This document shows, in pieces, positions 23,801 to 35,400 of a stretch of 64,000 nt of DNA. This DNA is from Perkinsus marinus ATCC 50983 (lineage: Eukaryota; Perkinsozoa; Perkinsida; Perkinsidae). The stretch is from contig NW_003217015.1 of the NCBI RefSeq assembly GCF_000006405.1, positions 609,621-673,620 on the forward strand. Reading direction: 5' to 3'. The translations under genes and the position numbers were made by a program. The notes below the pieces were generated by a model. The model did not search any database. It was not told the DNA's origin and saw nothing but the letters and a program-made list of their open reading frames with translations. The first letter of the stretch is position 1. Each line of letters starts with the position of its first letter.

Positions 23801-26800
23801 GTGCTCGGTCCATCCGTGGCGTCGGACCAACAGCTGGCCATTATCCTCCCGCGACTTCTCCTCGGAACTATTCGCCATTCTATTCTCGAAGGCCCTTCCG
23901 GCGGCGCTAGCTTAGTACTTGGTAGTCATAGACTCGTCACATTACTTGAAGTCTTTACAAGAGTACCAGAGAGAGATTTGCCACTGATGCTTCCTTGCAT
24001 GGTTCGCCTCTGCCGGGATGGTGGCCTAGGGTCTCGGCAAGAGATACTGCGTCACCCTGAGGTGTTGGACAGGCTGTGGAGGGTCGCGATTTCCAGTGAA
24101 GTACCAGGACGGGTTAGTAGCTCAGCATTGGAGGTAGCGTCTCTTGGACTTCCGTATTGCCCTGAAGGTCACTACCAAGAAAAGGTCAAATCCGAGTATT
24201 CGGATGCCGAGCCAAAGCGAGCAGGCCGACAGAGTCTGTATTTGCGCAAGGCCTCTCGAGACGCAAGCAAAACACTATCGAAAGAAGCCGACCTTAGCGT
24301 GAAGATGGTGGCTCTACCAAAATTGGTAGAGGATGCCTTGTGGATGATGGCCACATATTGCACGCTATCAACACTCTGGTCAATGCGCCCCGAGCCTCAG
24401 GGCATATACTACGATGAGCAACGAGCCTTGGATATCATCCGTAAAGCTGAAGATATCTGTGAATCAGCGTTGCAAGAGGATCCGCCAAGTTCCGAAGGAT
24501 CGGAGGCGGAGCCCCACAGAGATCGGCTTGTTATAGCTGCCTTACATCTCCTAGTATTCGTAGCAGCCAACGACTCCTTGATGCACGACTGTACGCCTGT
24601 TGCAGATGGTATGGCGAAAATTGTTAAGCTCCTCCTAGCGAGTTCTAATAATCCCAAATATCATCAACTCGTCACCATTGTCTGCCAGCGTGCTGATCTG
24701 TATCGGAACGTGGCCATTTGCAGTAATCTGATCGATCGGCTGGGCACACTCCCAGAGCTTGCCGCTGACATGGTAGCTCGGTGTATGGCTGAACCGCTCG
24801 AGGAGCCACTACCTAGTACAGAATGTATCACTTTCATTGGCATGTTCACGGAGATGATCCTCCACAAGGGCATCAACACTATGCCAAAAGGACGAGACCT
24901 GTGCCTTCTGGTTTTCACTGGACTCGCGCACGCCTTAGTCTTGAAGCCAGACCTTGGTGAGGAGTTCCTTATGCGTGCATCGGGCGCGGAAACACTGCGA
25001 AGAGTGCTATCTATACTCGGCCAGCTCGGCAGTGCAGCTAGGAGTGTGCTACAATGTATTCACACTCTGCTTCGACTTGTATTTGTTCCCTACTACACGA
25101 CTTACACTACTCATGGACGAAACCCCAGTCTCGATACGCTTTTCATCACAACGCTATCCAATGCGATACCGCCTCTCGTGGGGCTTCGTCTCTCCGACAA
25201 TGATGGTGGCTGGGTCCAGCGCTTCATACACACTGGCACTTACATGGTTTATGTTGCCTGTGTGCAAGCCGGGAGTGAAAGCAACGACGAGGTGAACAGA
25301 TCTCTGTCCGCCTTTGATTGTGGCGTTCGAACTGTCAGACCGCCGCTAGACTGGCCACTGACGTCTTCATACACAGGAAGCTGCACATGGCACTCAGTAG
25401 ACTACTTCGTTATCTAGCGGATGGGCTCGTTACAAGACCAAGGTCTGAGAAAGCCGATAAGATGATGATCAATGTTCGCACCGCTGTGAGCACGCTGGTG
25501 CTCTTCGGAGAAAGATGTCCAGAAGTACTGGCATTGACACGCGACGACATTGTAAGCAACACTCCATGATTTCGCTACTAGAGCTACAACCACGTACAAC
25601 TACTACAGCCACGTCGGCAACTAGTATGCGAAGAAAACTCACTATCAGGTATCTGCCCTCACGAGAGTGCTAAACATTCCATGTGTATGCAGAGTGTTTG
25701 ATGTCCATTTTATAGCATTTGTTCTGCTGAAATTCCGCACAGCGAAGATGTACTTATCAGAAGCGTTGCCGGTTCTCATACCAAGCTTGAACCGTACACT
25801 GGCGGAATTGACATCGAGGAGGTGAGAGAATAATACCTAAAATAATACTATAACAATAGTAGTATATGTGTATCATTATGACATATCGTAGTAATTTATG
25901 TATAATAATATGTGGTTATGATAGGCAGAGGGCTCGCCTTGCTAATACCAGGATGTAGCAAAAACTCGCTCTGCGAATTTCGAATGGTTTGAACGAACCT
26001 TCGCAGCTCGAAGAAGTTCATTATAGCTCGACTTACTCAACTTAGTCATCCTCTCAACGAGAGGATTTCCAGACATCAAGAAGCCGATCATCCAACAGGT
26101 CCAGACTCATCTTGATCTTGTCAGATGCACCTCAGATCCATCCTCGCGGAGCTTAGGTGATGCATCCTCCGGCGTATCTGAGGGTAGGTGACCAGTCTAT
26201 CTTGCTCTTGGACTTGTCCAGCCAACAGATTTCGGGAGCAGTGTCACTCAAGAGAGCGATGAAACAGCAAACCTCCAAGAATGCATGGCGCATAACTTGA
26301 GGATAGCCTTGCTTTCTATGGCCAACATCGCCTCGTACTCTAACGCTCAAGATGGGAAGGAGATAGTATCTCTGGTTACCAAGGAAATAGTGCGACTCAT
26401 GTCCCACGTGTTGAAGGAAGACTTGAAAGTCAGCTCGCTATCTAGTGACAAGAACCACGCACAGTTTTCAGGCGTTGTTGACGATACTCGCTATCATGTG
26501 TGTTGGTGGAGGCTACGAAGCCCAGCTCAAACTCGTCGATTTTGGGGTCGTCAAGGAGCTCAATGAGATAGCGCAGAAGATCGATCTTCTGAAAAAAGTA
26601 GCTTACCCCCACTATTCCCTCGGAGGACGTGAGGTATCGTAGATGGTGTCAGGCTGATGCTGATTCACTCCAGCTCGCAATCATCTGGCTAGAATGCGGC
26701 ATCGCTCTGCTGTCTACGAATGCAAACCTTCGGCGTGAAATCTCCGATGAGAACCCCCTTTTCGTGAGACAAAACATGCGCATCGCCAGCCAGCTGATAG

Positions 26801-29800
26801 CCCATCTTAAGCCCAATAGCCGCTCGATATCGCGAGTCTATGGAGTTCTACTCCCAAGGCTTGTGCGGGATGCCTTTGGTGAAATACTCACTGAAGATTG
26901 TGGTCCACTATTGCTAGCTGACGAGGATCGAAAGTCCTTCTTCGAGACTATCCTCCTACCATTGATCGCTCGGTCCTATTCGAATGCACTGCGTGCTCTA
27001 TGCTATCGCACTACAGGCCAGATCATCACCGCGATGGATGTGGTACATTCAAATTTCGTAGCTATTGCTTGCCGAGCGATGCAAGGCATTTCTAATGCCG
27101 TAGCCGAGGCTGCTGCGGAGTGAGAGGCCTCAGACGGCTGCGTATCAGAGATGCTCTTGTTCTCAGTTGCGGTACCGCTCTGATACTTGGGGCTAGTCCA
27201 GAGATGGAGGCTCTCATACGCTATTACTTTCTGAGACATGGGGCGCGGCTGAACCTACTAGGAGGTCTGTTAGATCGATGCACCGCGGTCGACAGCTGTT
27301 CTAACCTCAAACCGAGTACTAGCCTGGCCCTTCTGAAGTACCGGTTCGGTGCGACGTGGTTGTTGTGAGGCAGCTATCTCATCAGATTGTTCGCTCTGAT
27401 AACACAGGACGACGGTGTAGAATGTATCCAATATTTGATGCACCTTCGTCGACTAGATGCCTTCATTAGCCTGATCTCGAGCCGTAGCGTATCGCGGCAG
27501 CGCTTAGCCAAGCAATGGCTCATGGATTTCTTTAATGTGTCGGAGGTGAGTCGTGACGAGCACAAGTGTGTTGTGGTCTAGCCGGCTTGCCTTAGAGCCA
27601 GCTTCTAGTTGTCGAGGAGGCGGCGGCGAGGAGTACCCAGGAGGCGCTCCTAACGCTAGCACTGCACGCCTCGTCAAGTGATCGGAGCCTGCTGAGGAGG
27701 TAACGCCATACACATTCCTCAGTGACCGGTGTCAATGAGATGTACCCGGTGTACCAACATCCTCTTCGACAGGATATTTGCGGTCTATGTCACGCGGACC
27801 GTTGATGAGCTGCTGCATCTGAGAGATGCTCCCAGCGTCGCGAACTTACTCAGCCCTCGGGTAACTTTTCACCAACACTACTACGATCCGTAAGAACAGA
27901 TAACCGCAGATCCTCAGCCTTCTCGTTGATATGTGTGCTACTTACAAGTCCCGAGGTGGCGGAGATGAGCTGGCGGAGTTGCTCACTTTCAAGCTCCTTC
28001 AATGGTGCGTGAAAGAAAGGCGGTGAGTGTGTTGGCTGCGCTTATGGCCATCGAGGGCCCCTCATGGTCAGAGGCGACTTACTATTTGAGAACATGCTGC
28101 ACAGCGACGCTCTCATGAATTTCTTATTCACATCCTGCTTGCCTGGTGTAACCGACGCAGCGGCCTTCTCCATTTCTATGAGGACGCTACGTATCTTCGT
28201 GGAGATGCTTCAACAGATTCCAATGGTTAGTTACCATTTCTATGACAATCTTCCCACTATCTTCTTCAGATGAGTTCAGTAGGGCTCATAGGTCATCACG
28301 GTTTGCTAGAGGTATCTCAAAAACTGATGCAAGCTTGGCCGCCTTGCGCTACCACAACTTTCCTCCACGTTCTTGGTCAAGTTCTCCTCTGTGTCGGACG
28401 CACACCACGGGAAAAGTCAGCTAGGTAAGGGAGGTGCTTTCCCTCTCCTCGCCATTTCGGTGTCCACATGCTCTAACCTCCAGCCTGCGTCCGCTTGCCC
28501 ACGCGTGGTCTGGTTTCAGGATCCTCGATAGCTGGCCTGGTCTTGGCCACTTCCTATTGCAGTTGATCAGTCATTGGCCTCATCGAATACATTCCCGTTT
28601 GGCCAGTCGATGTCTGCTTACCATAGCCAGGATACCAGAAAACCAGGAGACCCTTCTCACTGAGGCATCCGCGTACGATTAGCGTGGTGTGCTCACTCCC
28701 TCGACTCATCCCTTCTGGCAAGCTCTATGAGCAAAGCCTGCACAGCCTCATGGATAAGCAGGTGGAGCTCTCACGTAGCATGCGTAGATACGTTGCGAAG
28801 CAGTCGGTGACATCATCCAATATAGTGACCATTACTAATACAGACGTAAACGCGCTTCCAGTGATGTGGTCGCTCTATCAGCGCTTGTTAGTGGTCATGA
28901 GAGAGTATAAGATCGAGGTGATGCGCCAAGGTTCAGTTCCTGTGCCAGTCCTGCTTACAGGTCGATAAGCGCATGTCTGACGCGAAAAATTGGGACACAG
29001 AGCATCACCATCAAGAGCTCACTTTCCTGCTCGTCCTCATGTGCAACCTCCTTGACCAGGACAAACTCGGGGAACGAGTCCTCAACAGACTTGTTATTGG
29101 TAACTCTGGAATGGCCTCAGCCTCACCGAGTGTTGTCGAATCAGGTCAATCTCCATTATCTGCTGAAGACACAGCATTGGAGGTATCGAGGCTCTTATTG
29201 GACTGTTCGCAATGTCCCCTCTACTCAACCATACCAAAGAGAGGGAGTCTCTATGAAAAAGGTAGAGCATCTGATACCATGCGCAATGCTAGGTGAGGAT
29301 CCCGTGCGGATTAAACTCGATCAGTTGGTGAAGTCAGATTCTTGGTGTTCACCTCTGGTCGAGCTCTACAGGTCTTATCTAACCTGCTGCGTTACAAGCC
29401 AATTTGGGTGGCCATGTTGCACGATGCGGCTACGGCCTCCGAACTTGCTTCTGCTCTGCATCGAATCATCACCGCATCAACTTCATCCGCTAACTGTTGG
29501 AGTGTTGAAGACCTCAGGGTGGCCATCCGGATTGTACTCATCAGCGCCCATCACGTATCGGTCAACACTGAACTACCAACTAACCTTCCAAATGACTATC
29601 GTTCCTATCCCATGTCACAATCAGAGGTCGAGCGGTATTTGCTTGCACACAGGCATGCGTGTGATCATTTACTGTCCGGCGAGATTATGCTGGGCTTACT
29701 CAGCGCCATAGATCGGCAACCCGATCCTCCTTATGGGGACCGGGCTGTCCTTCGCTTGCTCACCGTGTTGGTCAGTAGTGGTGGGTTCAAAGACCCGGTC

Positions 29801-31842
29801 ACAGGACCAGAGGTCTCCGCGATGTCATCATTGAAACTATTCGCTATGCCCCCGCATGTCGTTCCTGACATACGGTAGGTGTATTGAGCGATACCCCTCA
29901 GTGTAGAATCACATGCTCGTTTAGAGCCCGCCGCGTAGTCATCGGGTCGAGTGGCCCTCTAGAGCCTTCTCCTGCTGAACCTTCGGGGCAATGGCTTCTC
30001 ATTGCAGCATCACAGTATCCAAAGTTGATACTCGGTTCGCTTGCTCGGTGAGAATGCTAGATCTCTCTGTTCTGTAGCCTCTATCAGGATCATAGTCCGC
30101 TGCATGTCCTCCGATGATGAGCTCACGATGGCTCAAGGTTGTATACTTGCCTCAGCATTAACAGTATTGATGGATGCCCGTAGAGGAGAAGTATGCTGTC
30201 TATTCTCATGCTTCTCTGATTATCAATCAGAATCATTTCCTGGCCGCATTCGTTGAGGTTTGTACCGTAAAGTCCCCGATCCGGGAGCTTCTAAGGGTCT
30301 TGAGGTCCGAATCTCATCGTACACAGGGAGCTATCTTGACCCTGGTTGCGATTCTTTCGACAATCAGGTGGTGCTAATCAGCCCTTCTGGGCCTTTCTAT
30401 CATCGCTGCTCCTTTCTACAGACTCCCTGTTACCTCTGAGACGATTAACAGTGTATTCGTCAGCAACTACGGGCACATAGTTGAGGAGATGATTAGCATC
30501 CTTGCTGGTTACGGCATCGAGGAAGAGGCATTTTCTGTGAGTCAGTTTTCCATGTTTCGCAGCATCATTTGAAGTACCCAGGTAATGACCGAGAGCCCCC
30601 CGGATGATAGTGAGCCACTCGTGGCTGAAATGCCTTATGGGATCTTCGTCCATCATCTCACTAATTCTGAGACCTGTCTTGATGACCCTATCTATCGCAC
30701 GGTTAGAGATTTGCTTCTCTACATGCTCACAGTGTGTGTGCCGCCACCAGAAAAAGCACAGCCAGGACTGCCAGGGTGCAGGTGCTCAATATACACGGAA
30801 TCAGCGTGCTGTAGTTGAACCAACTCAGAACTGCTCAAGATGTGGATAGTATCCCCCCTGTGCCTCCTCTACTACTGGAGGCCTTAGCCACTTATACATT
30901 AGCCCTCATGGGAGAGGTGGATGGAGAGGCACGGAAGATGATGGCCGACGAGAGCAACGTGCAGCTGCAGACACTTGCCGCACTGGCTAGTTGCATGTGA
31001 TATTTGAATGCCAATTCCAACTGGACTAACTTGAGAATACACGACTTGAACAAAAACAGCTAAGCGTTGTTTCGATCTGAACACGCCGACAGCAGATGTG
31101 AGATAAGACTGGCTACCGTATTCTTTCAGGTTGGGTTTATATAATTGTATACCACACGCTCCTGCTGTCGCGATGACCCTAACCCAACTGAAAGCGATAT
31201 CAATGGCCCAATTCATACGAGCGGGATCTAACCCGATTGCCAGCATTGATCTCATCTCTGATCGAACCCTGGGGGTGGTAGAAGGAACATCTCAGCTCTT
31301 TCGATGCGACCGGCGACACCGTCTCCTGCAATTGTGCTCTCTCACACTCTCCTGCATAAAACTTGGTCTGGGGATCATAGAGGTGTCTTGGAGTAGTTGT
31401 GGCTACGGCTGTGCACTGCTTGTAGAGGAGGGCGGGAGGGATCTCATTGCGTTCATGATTAAATACATAGTTAAGCATTACGGTGTGCACAACCGGGTTG
31501 TGATGCGGTCGAGGGGCTCATCCTGGGATAAAATCCTTCTCGACGAAGGTAGGTTCGGGTCAACTCGTTTAGCAGTATGCGTTTTCTCACACAGGCGTAT
31601 CTCGATTCGTATCCAAGCTCTTCCTCGATGCATGCGGGTATCACAGCAACCTTGAACTCGTCGAAATGCTCGGTGGGCAACGTGCGTTGCTGGCTTTGAG
31701 TCGCAATAGCGAAGATCCCATCATGCGGCAGCAAGCGACGGTTCTCCTCACGAAAATGGCAGTGATGCTCGCCAAGTCTGGCCAACCAGGCGTCAGTGGA
31801 GCTCGAGAGACCTCAGTCGATGGTAGCATGCTTGCAGGATAG
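11806..31842 (+). CDS. Giant armadillo/HEAT-repeat protein with an embedded PDZ domain
   Basis: A 20-kb multi-exon gene. The first ten exons join in phase: 11806-11878, 11954-12099, 12144-12341, 12506-12606, 12648-12830, 13085-13256, 13301-13470, 13517-13673, 13814-14067, 14117-14276. Later anchors are an exon ending 19130, its partner from 19174, a 5,083-base exon 20209-25291, then 25339-25551, and a terminal exon from about 31593 to TAG at 31842. The first in-frame ATG is at 11806 (MSSFGELIAAIQS). Armadillo-type units recur, e.g. DREAQVYAALAAANLTSF, VVYGLQALGNLAG and RYAAMTVANCAA, and the last exon still ends in one. A PDZ domain sits at 19009-19300. The protein should exceed 5,000 residues, my rough estimate. 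ARM and PDZ domains bind peptides, so a scaffold role is inferred; no catalytic domain was seen. Exons between 14.3-18 kb and 25.6-31.5 kb were not fully resolved, so a split into two genes is not excluded. Confidence 0.7.
12831..13084 (+). other. Intron 5 of the giant gene, carrying an introner-like element
   Basis: GT-AG intron of 254 bases between exons ending ...GATCTAAG and starting GCATGCTGC, with phase kept. Its 3' three quarters (from about 12892) is a copy of the dispersed element also found in three other genes. The acceptor ctgttctacag is the right terminal inverted repeat of the element. Confidence 0.75.
12892..13084 (+). mobile_element. Introner-like element, copy 1
   Basis: About 193 bases. 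It begins with ggtgtgggaatatatg and ends with catatattctcacactgtt, which are inverted complements with a few mismatches. Internally it shares 35 bases (about 13029-13063, around gttgaccatgtacatat) exactly with the Sec24 copy, and shorter blocks with the FGAM-synthase copy. It codes for nothing, as expected for a non-autonomous element. Confidence 0.65.
19009..19300 (+). other. PDZ domain within the giant protein
   Basis: The segment reads IPRIGLKMSW, then VVKHVFPGGQAERKGE, a 43-base intron (19131-19173), then VREGDLLMAINGD and a C-terminal strand PLKLTF. This fits the PDZ pattern: a carboxylate-binding loop (here RIGLKM in place of GLGF), the GG/A-x-AER turn, G-D-L-L-x-x-I-N-G, and a closing strand. 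PDZ domains usually bind C-terminal peptides of partner proteins. The splice keeps phase and restores the domain, which supports the exon model. Confidence 0.75.
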
Positions 31843-32425
31843 TAAAATGATGGTCTCTATTGTTGTATTGGAATATTGAGAGTAGAGTTGCCAAACCCGG
31901 GAAGGGAGCACTGACAGGCTATACAACCATCACAATGATTTACGTGTTATCCCACCGAAAGCGTCTCAATCTTCGTCACGCGAGGAAAACGATTAAATAC
32001 CGTCTTTGATAACTGCTCGCCGTGAGAGATGTCATTCATCACGCGTGAATGGCGGGATAACATGTCCTCTAACAGGAAATCTGCTGTAAATTGCATTTAA
32101 TAGCCATATACGTTGTCATATAGCGGTTGTATTTACCCTCCCTATAATTCGAAGTACAATAGATGCAGTTGTCGATGACAACTTGTCATCCCAAGACACG
32201 CCTGCCCGTCTGCAACGCTTCAGAATCGAGAGTAATCCACACGTGCGTTCAGACCTCGTCAATGGCCGACGACTTCTGTCGTTGGCATTTGTCATTTGTC
32301 GTCTCTTCTCAGCAGTGCACATAACTATAGAACTCAAGTTTCTGAGTGGCATCGAAACATTCTACTGCGAGCAAATTAATAGAAATCATAATCTATCCAA
32401 ATCGTTGTCACCCCCGCACACCAGC
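31843..32425. other. Convergent intergenic region
   Basis: Between the 3' ends of the giant ARM/PDZ gene (+) and FGAM synthase (-). AT-richer than its flanks; no gene, tRNA or repeat was recognised. Confidence 0.4.
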
Positions 32426-35400
32426 TCAAAGTGCCTTCAATTTCTCGACGTCGAGGTCCATGTCGTCCACATTCGATGCCGGAGCTCTACTCCCGCCAAA
32501 CTCGGGAGTCATTCTGCTCTCCGCCCACTCGACAATATTCCTGAACATAGTCGCCCACGGGCTCCCCCTAATCCCCTTCCACTCTCTCGGCATCCACGGC
32601 CATTGCCACGTCATAGAGCAGCGTTCAGGATGTGGCATCATAGCGAGATGCCTACCGTCAGGGGTCACCAGCCCAGCAATCCCATCAAGAGAACCATTCG
32701 GGTTGAAGGGGTAAACCGATGTGGGAGCACCTTGATCATCAACATAGCGCAGGGGCGCTAGATGAGACTCGATAACCTGAAACATACAGCAGTGTCGAGA
32801 ATTGATAACTACCTGAGGCATACTACCTTGGTGTAGACATCCCTTTCAGGAAAAAGAGCCCTGCCTTCCCCATGGGCCACCCACACACCAAGGACGCTGC
32901 CTCCCATACCCCGGAACCATGTACCAGTCGCGGGTGATGCCGCATCTAGCGCGACGGAGACGAAACGAGATTCATAGCGGCCCGAACGATTGTGAATGAA
33001 CCTGAAAGTATGATGAGCTTGACATGAATACAAACACGAGCTCACCTCGGGCGGTGGCTGAGCTCAAGCAGCTGCCCTTTGTCTGTTTTGCCGGGCACCC
33101 ATCCCAGCAGACTCATCAGCTGACAGCCATTGCAAACCCCGAGGGAGAAGGTGCACTGAACGACAGAAAAATATGAGGAATCGAAGTCTCCTTGTTACTC
33201 CTACTTCTTCATCGTAAAACTTCTGCAGCTGATCGCGGCATCTAGTGTTGAAGGTAGCCTTCGCCGCCCACCCCTTGGCAGAGTCCAGTACATCTCCATA
33301 CGAAAAACCACCCACGAAGGCGACCCCAGCGAATCCTGCAGTCACCAACAAGGATGGACATTCCACTCTCAAACACCACCGCTGATCACAGCAGCCTTCC
33401 ACTAGGCTTCTTACCTTGTAATGTGACTCGGCCCGTGGCGATGTCGCTCATAATAACATCAACAGGGAGAGCACCGGCATTCCAAAAACTCGCTGCCATC
33501 TCTCTGTCACCATTAGAGCCTTCCTCGCGGATTATGGCAACGCGTATCTTTCGTTGGGCTGAGGCTGGTGCACGGGGCAGCGGAGCGAAGGTGAGTCGAT
33601 ACGGAGGTGTTGTTTTCCTGGACGCCATTACCTCTGAAAAAAAACAACATCTTTCCGTAACTACTATCAATACCATAACTTCACCTCTTTCTTGTTTAAC
33701 GCAGTTGATGTCAGCTTGCAGTTGCTCCAACTTGAAGCTCGTCTTCTCCCATTGCAGTCGGACATCGCCCACGCTCTCCTTCATGAGTTGCCTCCGAGCC
33801 CCTCCCTTGGACCTCAGCTCCACCTCAATACTCGTGCTACCACTCACACCGTTGCCCAATACTCGACATTTACTCTTATCCCCATATGCCGATATCACAG
33901 TGGGCACGTTGCTGGTGGCGACTTCCAATACCAACCCAGGGCCTTCACTAAAGAGGTACTCCATCACATTAGGGCTGCCGTCGGGACCAGGACGGATATT
34001 GGCCTCGTCGATGGAGAGGAGGTAACCACTATGACCGCCAGCTATCACCATCTCGCATGCAGCGACCAGTAACCCACCATCAGAGCGGTCATGGCCCGCT
34101 GAGATGAGACCTCGGGCGATCAGGTCCTGAGGAGGGGACAAGGCTCAAGGAAAGGAAGTCCCCATGGTCCTACTACCTGTGTAACGAGGAAAGCATGAAG
34201 GAGTTGATCAACATCCACATCGCTGATCCGCCCCTCCCCATCCACATGGCCACTCTGAAGCATAACATGGGCCAGAGAGGTTCCCTTGAGGGACGGGCAT
34301 GTGTCCAAGTCCACGAACAGTAGCACTGATTCAGATGGTGACAGCTTCACATCTGGGGTGACCTTAACCGTCACATCAGAGATCGCCGCATACACCGAGA
34401 CGACAACCTCGCCAGGTGCCTGGCAACGAGGGTGACAGACGAATCCCATCTTCGGCCTGTCACCACCTACCTTCACCGTCTCCTTCTGTTGGCCCTGTGG
34501 TCCATCCTCTCTATTGGGGCACTGGGCGGCCATACTGAGAGAGTCCTTTCCACCATCAATGGCAATCCCAAGGCCACACATGACCTCATCAATAGCCTCC
34601 GCCACCTTCAACATCTTATACCCCTCCCCTGGCAACTTAGCCGCCCACATCCAGTTCCCACTGCATCTCACATCCTCTATGTTCTCCACCTTCACCCATA
34701 CCAAGTTAGTGAGAGCCTCTGCTACCGCCAGCCTCGCCATAGCCCGCAAGGCCGAATCGTCACCAGACAGTCCTACAATGGGCCTCTCCCCAATAGCAGT
34801 CGCCGAGCCCTGTAGGCTCAACATGGAAGTAGCGGTGACCGCCACATCGGCCAGGGGCGTATGGAAGGGCCCAACACACTGCTGCTGGGCAATAAGGCCC
34901 GTCACCGAACGATCCACCTTGTTACATAGGAACCTCTTCGAGCCGACCGAAACCAGGCGCATCACCTGAAAGGAAGATGCATGCACAACTCGACAGTGAA
35001 GCGCTCACCTTCCACAGCGCCCGCTTAATGTCCCCTCCAAAGCCACCGAGCTGATGCTCAACTATTCTCGGCTTGTTGAGATGGAACGTCTTCTGTGGCA
35101 TCTTACATAGCACCTTGTCCAACGGCAGGTCCACTGGTACTTTCCCTTCCTTATCGACTACCCTACACCTCCCAGTAGTAACCACACTGCCCACCTTCGA
35201 CCACGGTGCACCCTCACGGCGACACAGCTCAGCAAATAGGCCCAGCTTATTCTCAGGCAAGAGCAAAGCATCGTTCTCCTGGTACTCGGCTATCCACAAT
35301 TCCAACGCCGACAGACTAGGGTCGCCCGTCAGCATATGTCCCATGTCGACTTCAAGACCCGTGGGCTCGCCAATCTCCTTCAGCACGTTACCAGCCCCTC

